Shown here one piece after another: positions 1 through 4,440 of a stretch of DNA of 9,495 nt. The notes under the pieces are model-generated. The model searched no databases. It was not told where the DNA came from and saw nothing but the letters and a program-made list of their open reading frames with translations. The position numbers and the translations under genes are program-made. The stretch comes from an uncultured Acidimicrobium sp. (GTDB lineage: Bacteria > Actinomycetota > Acidimicrobiia > Acidimicrobiales > Ilumatobacteraceae): assembly GCA_903895515.1 (NCBI GenBank), contig CAITUB010000066.1, positions 1 through 9,495 of the forward strand, in the 5' to 3' direction. Numbering within the stretch: the first letter of the stretch is position 1; each line of letters opens with the position of its first letter.

Positions 1-222
1 AATGCGATTATTGATGTGAGCGACAGAGGCAACTCAACGGTGCGCATCCCAAACAGTCCATGGCATTTTTCGGGATCGGATACCACCACACAAGGCATCG
101 TGAAATACCGCGGCGAAGACAACCACCATGTGTTTCACGACATTGCCGGCATCGACATGACAGAAATTACTCAGTGTGAATCGACTGGGGTATTGCTTAG
201 TCGCGGGCCATCTGCTCGCTAA
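1..222 (+). CDS. CaiB/BaiF family CoA-transferase, C-terminal fragment
   Basis: This open frame enters from the left edge and ends at TAA 220-222, so only about the last 73 residues are present. The reading is family III CoA-transferase: a Pro-Asn-Ser-Pro-Trp-His-Phe-Ser-Gly strand, then a loop, then a Gly-Glu-Asp-Asn-His-His-Val-Phe helix start and a short acidic helix ending in Gly-Val-Leu-Leu. This matches the usual CaiB/BaiF ending, in which 'GEdN.eVl' is followed by 'lGls..ei..L...GVi'. The family moves CoA between acyl-CoA and free carboxylic acids, for example in carnitine, oxalate or bile-acid metabolism. The catalytic aspartate lies outside the window, so the substrate cannot be judged. 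The GTG at 16 is internal, because the frame stays open upstream of it. The stop codon directly abuts that of the convergent dUTPase gene. Confidence 0.75.
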   Translation, partial: NAIIDVSDRGNSTVRIPNSPWHFSGSDTTTQGIVKYRGEDNHHVFHDIAGIDMTEITQCESTGVLLSRGPSAR

Positions 223-669
223 TTAGCGACCTGAGTGGCCAAAGCCGCCACCACGATCGAACCCGCTTAGTTCAGTTACTTCGGTCCACGTCACATTGTC
301 GTAACGAGAAATAATTAACTGCGCCACGCGATCTCCGCGTTTCACTTCGTAATCATGTTCGGGGTCGGTGTTGATCATGACCACTTTCAATTCACCTCGA
401 TAACCACTATCAATAATTCCTGGTGTGTTCACCAAGGTGATGCCGTGTTTCAATGCAAGACCACTGCGCGGAACTGCAAGACCCATGTATCCGTGTGGAA
501 TTGCAACTGCCACACCAGTTGGCATCAGCAACCTGCCACCACGTGCAGGAATAACTGCGTCTTCGCGCGCATACAAATCGAGCCCAGCATCACCAAGATG
601 TGCTGGCACAGGCAACGGCAGATCAGGATCTAACCGTTGGATCTGGACACCAATCTCGCTTTTAGACAT
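223..669 (-). CDS. dut: dUTP diphosphatase (dUTPase)
   Basis: The enzyme hydrolyses dUTP to dUMP and pyrophosphate. This keeps uracil out of DNA and supplies dUMP for thymidylate synthesis in the cytosol. At 148 residues it has normal length for the trimeric family, and all five motifs are visible in order: DAGLDLYA (27-34), PRSG (67-70), GIIDSGYRGE (84-93, with catalytic-pocket Asp87 and Tyr90), RGDRVAQL (111-118) and the glycine-rich C-terminal arm RGGGFGHSG (139-147), which closes over the nucleotide. The ATG at 669-667 is chosen because a TAATCT hexamer ends exactly 6 bases before it, suggesting a leaderless transcript. It is divergent from orn, and its stop codon touches the stop of the CoA-transferase with no spacer. 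Confidence 0.96.
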   Translation of the reverse strand: MSKSEIGVQIQRLDPDLPLPVPAHLGDAGLDLYAREDAVIPARGGRLLMPTGVAVAIPHGYMGLAVPRSGLALKHGITLVNTPGIIDSGYRGELKVVMINTDPEHDYEVKRGDRVAQLIISRYDNVTWTEVTELSGFDRGGGFGHSGR

Positions 670-691
670 TGCACGAGATTACGCCTAGATT
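663..691 (+). promoter_or_regulatory. Putative orn promoter (-35 TAGACA, -10 TAGATT)
   Basis: TAGACA (663-668) matches TTGACA at five of six positions. It stands 17 bases before TAGATT (686-691), and a GTG follows 7 bases later at 699. The -35 lies inside the first codons of the divergent dut gene, and the dut -10 sits inside the spacer. The two promoters are therefore interleaved, and simultaneous polymerase binding would clash. Confidence 0.5.
676..681 (-). promoter_or_regulatory. Putative -10 element of dut (leaderless)
   Basis: On the minus strand TAATCT is followed by 6 bases and then the dut ATG at 669. This places +1 on the A of the start codon. No Shine-Dalgarno sequence and no good -35 hexamer are visible. 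This is an inference from position and the TANNNT consensus. Confidence 0.5.
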
Positions 692-698
692 GCATGGC

Positions 699-1244
699 GT
701 GCTGGTGTGGATGGACCTCGAAATGACAGGCTTAGAGCCTGAAACCGACGTCATCGTGGAAATTGCCACCCTCATTACCGACGACGACCTGAACATCATT
801 GCCGAAGGCCCTGATCTGGTCATTCACCAATCCGACGAAGTGCTTGCCCGGATGAACCAAGTTGTGGTTGACATGCACACAAAATCGGGTTTGCTTGAAG
901 CCATCAAATCCAGCACGGTCACGCTGGAAGAAGCTGGCGCGGCAACGCTTGAATTCATTCGCTTGCACATCCCGGAGGCACGCACTATTCCATTGTGTGG
1001 AAACTCCATCGGCACCGATCGTCGCTTCCTCGCGAAGTATCTTCCCGAGATCGAAAATTATTTGCACTACCGATCGGTTGATGTATCAACAATTAAAGAA
1101 CTTGCTCGTCGCTGGTACCCAAAGCTTGGTTCCGATCGTCCGAACAAAGGCGGAACGCATCGTGCACTCGACGACATTCGCGCAAGCGTGAATGAGTTGG
1201 CGTTTTACCGTGAGCGTGTGTTCACTCCGTTAAAACCTGAGTAA
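699..1244 (+). CDS. orn: Oligoribonuclease
   Basis: This is a 3'-5' exoribonuclease of the DEDDh superfamily. It degrades two- to five-residue RNA fragments (nanoRNA), including pGpG from cyclic-di-GMP breakdown. With start GTG 699 the protein has 181 residues, the normal length. The Exo I motif is Asp6-Leu-Glu8-Met-Thr-Gly, the Exo II aspartate is Asp107 in Gly-Thr-Asp-Arg-Arg-Phe, and the Exo III pair is His154 and Asp159. GTG 699 is preferred because it gives the family-typical start 'x-L-V-W-x-D' and follows a -10 hexamer by 7 bases. The longer reading from TTG 669 adds ten residues, but its start would lie between the -35 and -10 elements. A TTG at 690 is also possible. The metallohydrolase gene follows 20 bases downstream and appears to have its own promoter. 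Confidence 0.95.
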   Translation: MLVWMDLEMTGLEPETDVIVEIATLITDDDLNIIAEGPDLVIHQSDEVLARMNQVVVDMHTKSGLLEAIKSSTVTLEEAGAATLEFIRLHIPEARTIPLCGNSIGTDRRFLAKYLPEIENYLHYRSVDVSTIKELARRWYPKLGSDRPNKGGTHRALDDIRASVNELAFYRERVFTPLKPE

Positions 1245-1250
1245 CGCCAC

Positions 1251-1256
1251 TACTGT
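1251..1256 (+). promoter_or_regulatory. Putative -10 element of the metallohydrolase gene
   Basis: TACTGT lies in the 20-base gap after orn, 8 bases before the ATG at 1265, so the mRNA would begin at or within two bases of the start codon. The same hexamer precedes the ABC ATPase gene at 7902. No -35 is evident, and read-through from orn remains possible. Confidence 0.4.
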
Positions 1257-1264
1257 GGACAGCG

Positions 1265-2311
1265 ATGTCCAAGCCAGCGTTCACCAAGCAGGAACAAGTT
1301 CCGGCAACGGATGAAATTACCGAAGTCGCTGCGGGCATCTACCGAACCCAATTGCCCATCGATATGCCTGGACTTGGCCACGTGAATATGTACGTGCTGG
1401 AAGACGAACGAGGCGTCGCCGTGGTTGACCCCGGACTGCCTGGAAAAGCCAACTGGAGGGCCATAAACGCCCGTTTACAGGCCTTAGGAGTGCCTCTGAA
1501 GCGCGTCCACTCCATTGTGGTCACCCACAGCCATCCCGACCATTTCGGGGGTGCCGCCCGCCTTCGCGCCGCAACGGGAGCCGACATCATTACCCACCAA
1601 AGCTTCCGCCTGTGGTTCGATCCAAACGAACCCGACGATGTGGATGTGGAAATTGCCGCACGCCACAAACGCGGAACGGGTGAAACACCGTGGGGCGGAC
1701 CTGGGTACCAACTGCCGTTGCGTCGCAAAATGTATTACAACGCATTTCGCGTACTGCCTCAACTGTTTAAAGTTCCACAACCCACTGTGCGACTTGCTGA
1801 AGGCGAATACATTTCACTTGCACGACGTAAGTGGATGGCCATTCACACTCCTGGCCACACTGAAGATCACTTGTGCTTATTCGATGCAGACACTGGCGTC
1901 ATGTTGTGCGGCGATCACGTGTTGCCAACCATTACTCCACATATTTCTGGAATGAGCAAGTACCCAGATCCGCTTGAGGGTTTCTTCAACTCACTTGACA
2001 AGGTTGGTGCGTTTGGTTCACAAGTTGGTATTTGCTTGCCTGCGCATGGAAAACCATTCGCCGACATAGCAACTCGATGCGAACAAATTAAAGAACACCA
2101 TCAAGGCCGACTTGAAAAGCTGCGCACTTCTGCAGCAGAACTTGATCGTCCGACAACAGTTACTGAATTTTCTGGTCACTTGTTTTCGCCGCGAGCACAA
2201 GGCACCATGGCAGACAGCGAAACATTTGCGCACCTCGAGCACTTGCGTATTGCTGGTGAGTTTTCGTATACGGTTCGCGATGGTGTTCGCGAATACGTTC
2301 GCGTCTCGTAG
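1265..2311 (+). CDS. Metallo-beta-lactamase-fold hydrolase (LACTB2-like, with C-terminal winged-helix domain)
   Basis: This is a probable zinc hydrolase of 348 residues. The metal site is complete: His88-x-His90-x-Asp92-His93 in Thr-His-Ser-His-Pro-Asp-His, then His198 (Pro-Gly-His-Thr), Asp217 (Cys-Gly-Asp-His) and His261 (Pro-Ala-His-Gly). The region from about 275 to 348 resembles the winged-helix tail (BLACT_WH type) of the LACTB2 group: a His-rich helix, an Arg-x-x-Lys-Leu segment and a final beta-wing with Tyr-x-Val-Arg. Between the two halves, residues 115-170 form an insertion rich in Arg, Pro and Tyr that may cover the active site. Relatives act on nucleic acids, thioesters or lactones, so the substrate is not deducible; the neighbouring RNase gene is suggestive at most. 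There is no signal peptide, so it is cytosolic. Its TAG stop abuts the stop of the convergent thioesterase. Confidence 0.88.
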   Translation: MSKPAFTKQEQVPATDEITEVAAGIYRTQLPIDMPGLGHVNMYVLEDERGVAVVDPGLPGKANWRAINARLQALGVPLKRVHSIVVTHSHPDHFGGAARLRAATGADIITHQSFRLWFDPNEPDDVDVEIAARHKRGTGETPWGGPGYQLPLRRKMYYNAFRVLPQLFKVPQPTVRLAEGEYISLARRKWMAIHTPGHTEDHLCLFDADTGVMLCGDHVLPTITPHISGMSKYPDPLEGFFNSLDKVGAFGSQVGICLPAHGKPFADIATRCEQIKEHHQGRLEKLRTSAAELDRPTTVTEFSGHLFSPRAQGTMADSETFAHLEHLRIAGEFSYTVRDGVREYVRVS

Positions 2312-3073
2312 TTACTGAGGCAACTTCACCAGTTGCGTCACTGCAGCAACCTCATCGCCACCGAGAACATGGCGAATGATCACACGCTCATCAATGTGCT
2401 GCGTCACCAATCGAATGTCATTGCCTGGGTCCACTGACAGATGATGTTCAACTACCGCATGCATTGGCGCGCGTAGCTCGCCATGCTTTGACAAATATTC
2501 CTCAGCGGCAATCCAGTATGAAGCGTTATTCATGTGCCCAACTGCATCCATGTCTGCAAATCGAACAGGCCATGACTCACTCGTTGCATCAAGTGCAGTT
2601 AACTCGGGGAGCGATTTTCCGACAACAAAATTAGAGCGCACTTTTCTTCCGCCACTCGATTCTGCAATTAATGGAATAAAGCCTTCGGGAAGTGGCTCTG
2701 GTTTCAGTGTTTCCATGTTCACGTGCACCCACAGCGCAGCAGTTTCAATGCGCGCACCATCTGATCCAACAATGTGCGTGCGGCGTTCCGCCCAGTGCGA
2801 CCCATACCCACCGCACCAGGTGGTGAGCGAAATATCGGTCATGTACGTAGGAAATTGATACACCCACATCTCGGTGCGACGCACTACCCAACCATGAATG
2901 TCTGGGTAATTGCCGTCCACGGCATCGTCATTGGCGATGTCTTGTAAATACCGAGCAGTGGCATCCAGGCGGAGTCGACCCTTCGGGGTGACATCACCCA
3001 ATCGCACACGACGACTGGTGGAAAACGTCCTGCCCACCTGCGGCAAAGGTACGGGTTCTTGAGGCCTCCACAT
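2312..3073 (-). CDS. Acyl-ACP thioesterase, double hotdog
   Basis: This protein of 253 residues probably releases fatty acids from acyl carrier protein or acyl-CoA in the cytosol. Two hotdog halves are visible. The first covers about 17-130, with Arg-Leu-Gly-Asp near 24-27 and a helix of the type 'RLRLDATARYLQDIA' at 33-47. The second covers about 168-250 and carries the hotdog signature RFADMDAVGHMNN at 171-183 (Asp174, Asp176, His180, Asn182-183). The tandem layout and the first-half helix resemble the actinobacterial and plant FatA-like acyl-ACP thioesterases (PF01643 group). The ATG at 3073-3071 is supported by TAGGGT 8 bases upstream. The gene is divergent from the whiB7 leader and convergent with the metallohydrolase. 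A thioesterase acting on an aromatic CoA is a less likely alternative. Confidence 0.87.
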   Translation of the reverse strand: MWRPQEPVPLPQVGRTFSTSRRVRLGDVTPKGRLRLDATARYLQDIANDDAVDGNYPDIHGWVVRRTEMWVYQFPTYMTDISLTTWCGGYGSHWAERRTHIVGSDGARIETAALWVHVNMETLKPEPLPEGFIPLIAESSGGRKVRSNFVVGKSLPELTALDATSESWPVRFADMDAVGHMNNASYWIAAEEYLSKHGELRAPMHAVVEHHLSVDPGNDIRLVTQHIDERVIIRHVLGGDEVAAVTQLVKLPQ

Positions 3074-3081
3074 GCTCTCTG

Positions 3082-3087
3082 ACCCTA
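3082..3087 (-). promoter_or_regulatory. Putative -10 element of the thioesterase gene
   Basis: On the minus strand TAGGGT is followed by 8 bases and the ATG at 3073. The purine run between them (AGAGAG) is too close to the start to serve as a normal ribosome binding site. A leaderless or nearly leaderless mRNA is inferred. Confidence 0.4.
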
Positions 3088-3094
3088 TCCAGCA

Positions 3095-3122
3095 TTGGAC
3101 TTGGTGGCACTCGTGTTAAATC
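3095..3122 (+). promoter_or_regulatory. Weak candidate promoter for the whiB7 leader
   Basis: TTGGAC (3095-3100), a 16-base spacer and TAAATC (3117-3122), preceded by an extended -10 TG at 3114-3115, would start transcription near 3129. Both hexamers are poor matches. WhiB7 proteins activate promoters with an AT-rich element just upstream of -35, and no AT-rich block is seen there, so autoregulation is not supported by the sequence. A second extended -10 (TGC then TATTTG, 3126-3134) is an alternative. Confidence 0.25.
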
Positions 3123-3143
3123 GCTTGCTATTTGCAATTTGGC

Positions 3144-3344
3144 ATGATTGGCTACAAGTCCATGTTGTTACGCAATCTCGCTTCACGTCTATCGGCAGTT
3201 AATGCTGATTCGCGCGCGTATGCGACCGTGGCAACCGTGAATGCGAAAGCGTCACGCTGGTTTTATATGCAGGCCGGAGTCGCGAAATTTACCAAAGGTT
3301 TCACGAAGCGCCCGGCCAAAGGCCTCTTAGGAGTCCCGACGTAA
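3144..3344 (+). CDS. Putative leader peptide (uORF) of whiB7
   Basis: This is an ATG-initiated frame of 66 residues ending at TAA 3342-3344, upstream of the whiB7 terminator. The peptide resembles no protein I recognise. It is very basic, with eleven Lys/Arg against one Asp and no Glu. The basic residues concentrate in the last third, where Lys/Arg alternate with Phe, Thr, Gly and Pro. No convincing Shine-Dalgarno sequence precedes the start. A TTG at 3132 would add four residues, and in-frame ATGs at 3162 and 3267 would give shorter peptides (the last 25 residues long). Its final codons form two RNA stem arms (3321-3328 and 3336-3342), so ribosome position would decide which hairpin forms. 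The main role is probably cis-regulation by being translated. Whether the peptide has any function of its own is unknown. Confidence 0.55.
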   Translation: MIGYKSMLLRNLASRLSAVNADSRAYATVATVNAKASRWFYMQAGVAKFTKGFTKRPAKGLLGVPT

Positions 3345-3349
3345 ACAGA

Positions 3350-3435
3350 TTTCACGTCGGAGAACGCCAAGAGGCCGCTGGGAGAAATCCCAGCGGCTTT
3401 TTTATTTCCCCCCTGAAGCGTTTTCCGACGTGAAG
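3350..3435. repeat. 18-bp inverted repeat enclosing the whiB7 terminator
   Basis: Bases 3350-3367 can pair with 3418-3435 through 18 consecutive pairs, two of them G-U. The 11-base core TTCACGTCGGA (3351-3361) with TCCGACGTGAA (3424-3434) is perfect. The helix would enclose the terminator hairpin and end 15 bases before the whiB7 ribosome binding site. Bases 3354-3360 are shared with the upstream CCGACGT partner, so the two pairings compete. Confidence 0.7.
3374..3403 (+). terminator. Rho-independent terminator (attenuator) before whiB7
   Basis: A perfect 10-bp stem GCCGCTGGGA (3374-3383) with TCCCAGCGGC (3388-3397) is closed by a GAAA tetraloop (3384-3387) and followed by six T (3398-3403). 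It lies 30 bases after the uORF stop and 64 before the whiB7 start. It would therefore stop leader transcription before whiB7 rather than end an unrelated gene. Confidence 0.9.
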
Positions 3436-3450
3436 CCAATCAAATCAATA

Positions 3451-3458
3451 AAGAAAGG
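3451..3458 (+). promoter_or_regulatory. Ribosome binding site of whiB7
   Basis: The purine run AAGAAAGG ends 8 bases before ATG 3467. It is the clearest Shine-Dalgarno-like site before any gene in the window. This fits a leadered whiB7 mRNA, in contrast to the apparently leaderless neighbours. Confidence 0.65.
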
Positions 3459-3466
3459 CAAGAGCA

Positions 3467-3799
3467 ATGACCACCATCACACTCGAACACGAAGACGACA
3501 TCATCATGTTGTCTGCACAGCGCTGCAGCGACGGCAATGGAACGTTGTCGTACTTGTTCTTCTCGGAAGAGTTTGTTGACATTCAACGCGCCAAAGCAAT
3601 TTGTTCAACCTGCACATCAAAAGTGGGCTGCCTGAGCGGTGCACTAGAACGCAGCGAGCCGTGGGGTGTGTGGGGCGGTGAACTACTTGAAGAAGGTCGG
3701 GTGTGTGCCACCAAGCGTCCACGCGGCCGACCGGTTACTAAGTCGGTACGAGTGACCGCTGTGCAGGAAGTTCCCATTCCCGCACATCTTGTTGCCTAG
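3467..3799 (+). CDS. whiB7: WhiB7-type transcriptional regulator with [4Fe-4S] cluster and AT-hook
   Basis: This protein has 110 residues. The four cluster cysteines are Cys20, Cys46, Cys49 and Cys55 (C-x25-C-x2-C-x5-C), in normal WhiB spacing. The beta-turn GVWGG is at 67-71, preceded by Glu-Pro-Trp. The tail KRPRGRP at 83-89 is an AT-hook, the feature that separates WhiB7 from other Wbl proteins. From memory, the stretch from 'CL..AL.R.EPWGVWGGE' to the AT-hook closely matches mycobacterial WhiB7. WhiB7 binds the primary sigma factor's region 4 and activates resistance genes (methylases, efflux pumps, drug-modifying enzymes) when ribosomes are inhibited. About 21 residues follow the AT-hook, which seems long, and there is an extra Cys80. 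The ATG is fixed by the ribosome binding site at 3451-3458. Control by the upstream attenuator is inferred. Confidence 0.9.
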   Translation: MTTITLEHEDDIIMLSAQRCSDGNGTLSYLFFSEEFVDIQRAKAICSTCTSKVGCLSGALERSEPWGVWGGELLEEGRVCATKRPRGRPVTKSVRVTAVQEVPIPAHLVA

Positions 3800-3815
3800 G
3801 TAATTACGGACAGAC

Positions 3816-3876
3816 GGCACAGAAGCAGCGACCCGATTGGGTTCAACACCATCGGTAACCTGCTTCTGTGCCTTTC
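3816..3876 (+). terminator. Long hairpin after whiB7, possible terminator overlapping the next gene's start
   Basis: A perfect 13-bp stem GGCACAGAAGCAG (3816-3828) with CTGCTTCTGTGCC (3860-3872) is separated by 31 bases. Within the loop, ACC-C-GAT (3831-3837) and ATCGGT (3851-3856) can pair around a bulged C and lengthen the hairpin. TTTCGTT follows, which is only a fair T-tract. It begins 16 bases after the whiB7 stop. The 3' arm contains part of the -10 and the GTG start (3868) of the thioredoxin gene. It may end whiB7 transcripts, hide that start codon in read-through RNA, or act as a DNA operator. Confidence 0.6.
3856..3861 (+). promoter_or_regulatory. Putative -10 element of the thioredoxin-ccdA operon
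   Basis: TAACCT is followed by exactly 6 bases and then GTG 3868. This is the same hexamer as before serS and the same spacing as dut and the ABC ATPase. An mRNA starting at the GTG would escape the hairpin described at 3816-3876. The TAA inside the hexamer is also the in-frame stop that rules out any start further upstream. Confidence 0.5.
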
Positions 3877-4440
3877 GTTCATTCCCGCCTACGGATTGCT
3901 GTTGTGGTCCTTGCCGTTAGCGCAGTGGGTGGATGGGTGTGGAGCAATACCAGTGGCGCCAAGGTTGACGCCGTTCTCACCACCCCAGGCGAAGTGCCGT
4001 ACCCTTCGCTCGACACCAATGAACCCGTCGTTGGCAAGCAATTACCTGTTGCTCAATTGACTGACCTCGATGGAAAAGCGATTGATTTGCAGAGCTTTGT
4101 TGGCTCACCATTGGTTCTGAATTTTTGGTACTCCACGTGCGAACCATGTCGTCGCGAAATTCCTGCTTTCGCACAAGCGCACACTGCGCACAGCGATATT
4201 CAGTTTGTTGGATTCAATATGAACGACTCGCCAGAAATGGCAAAAGCCTTCGGCGAGAAATATGGGATCAATTACCCCATCGTGTTTGATCAATCGGGAA
4301 CCGTCATTCGCGAACTCGGCATCGTTACCGCGCCGAGCACACTGTTTATTGACAGCGAAGGAAACATCGTTGATCAAGTTGCCGGCGAAATTAGTGCCGA
4401 CAAATTGGCATCATTGATTACGCAGTGGTTTACGTCGTAA
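3868..4440 (+). CDS. TlpA/ResA-like membrane-anchored thioredoxin
   Basis: This 190-residue protein has a basic N-terminus (Arg7, Arg9) followed by one hydrophobic segment at about 10-26. It is therefore anchored in the membrane, with the thioredoxin domain outside. A flexible region follows to about residue 55, then a redoxin/AhpC-TSA-like fold. The active site is Cys91-Glu-Pro-Cys94, the dithiol of the TlpA/ResA group, and the cis-proline is Pro156 in Thr-Ala-Pro-Ser-Thr. Such proteins reduce disulfides on extracytoplasmic partners, classically apocytochrome c or copper-site precursors, and are re-reduced by CcdA, which is encoded next. GTG 3868 is the only start that keeps the basic residues ahead of the membrane segment, and an in-frame stop lies at 3856-3858. 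No resB or resC follows, so the client protein is uncertain. Confidence 0.9.
   Translation: MPFVHSRLRIAVVVLAVSAVGGWVWSNTSGAKVDAVLTTPGEVPYPSLDTNEPVVGKQLPVAQLTDLDGKAIDLQSFVGSPLVLNFWYSTCEPCRREIPAFAQAHTAHSDIQFVGFNMNDSPEMAKAFGEKYGINYPIVFDQSGTVIRELGIVTAPSTLFIDSEGNIVDQVAGEISADKLASLITQWFTS

Larger units (their letters stand above)
3314..3435 (+). promoter_or_regulatory. whiB7 attenuator: alternative RNA structures
   Basis: Seen by base pairing: arm 1 GGCCTCTT (3321-3328) is perfectly complementary to arm 2 AAGAGGCC (3369-3376). Within that stem, CCGACGT (3336-3342) pairs with ACGTCGG (3354-3360), and AAA/TTT can extend the stem across a bulged C. Arm 2 contains bases 3374-3376, the base of the terminator's 5' arm, so stem 1:2 and the complete terminator exclude each other. 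Arm 1 and CCGACGT lie in the last codons of the uORF. GGCC at 3314-3317 can pair with 3321-3324 and tie up arm 1. Inferred logic: ribosomes that finish the uORF mask arm 1 and allow termination, while ribosomes stalled earlier let stem 1:2 form and transcription continue into whiB7. Translation-coupled attenuation of whiB7 is known from other actinobacteria. Confidence 0.65.

Noticed and set aside
669..698. N-terminal extension of oligoribonuclease from TTG 669
   Set aside because: It places the start inside the predicted promoter spacer and adds ten residues not typical of the family; GTG 699 gives the usual 'LVWxDLEMTG' beginning.
3100..3410. Free-standing structured RNA (tmRNA, 6S or riboswitch) instead of a uORF-attenuator
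   Set aside because: No tRNA-like end, 6S-like long bulged helix or known riboswitch aptamer core could be recognised, and an open frame plus whiB7 context explains the stems better. A weak aptamer cannot be excluded by eye.
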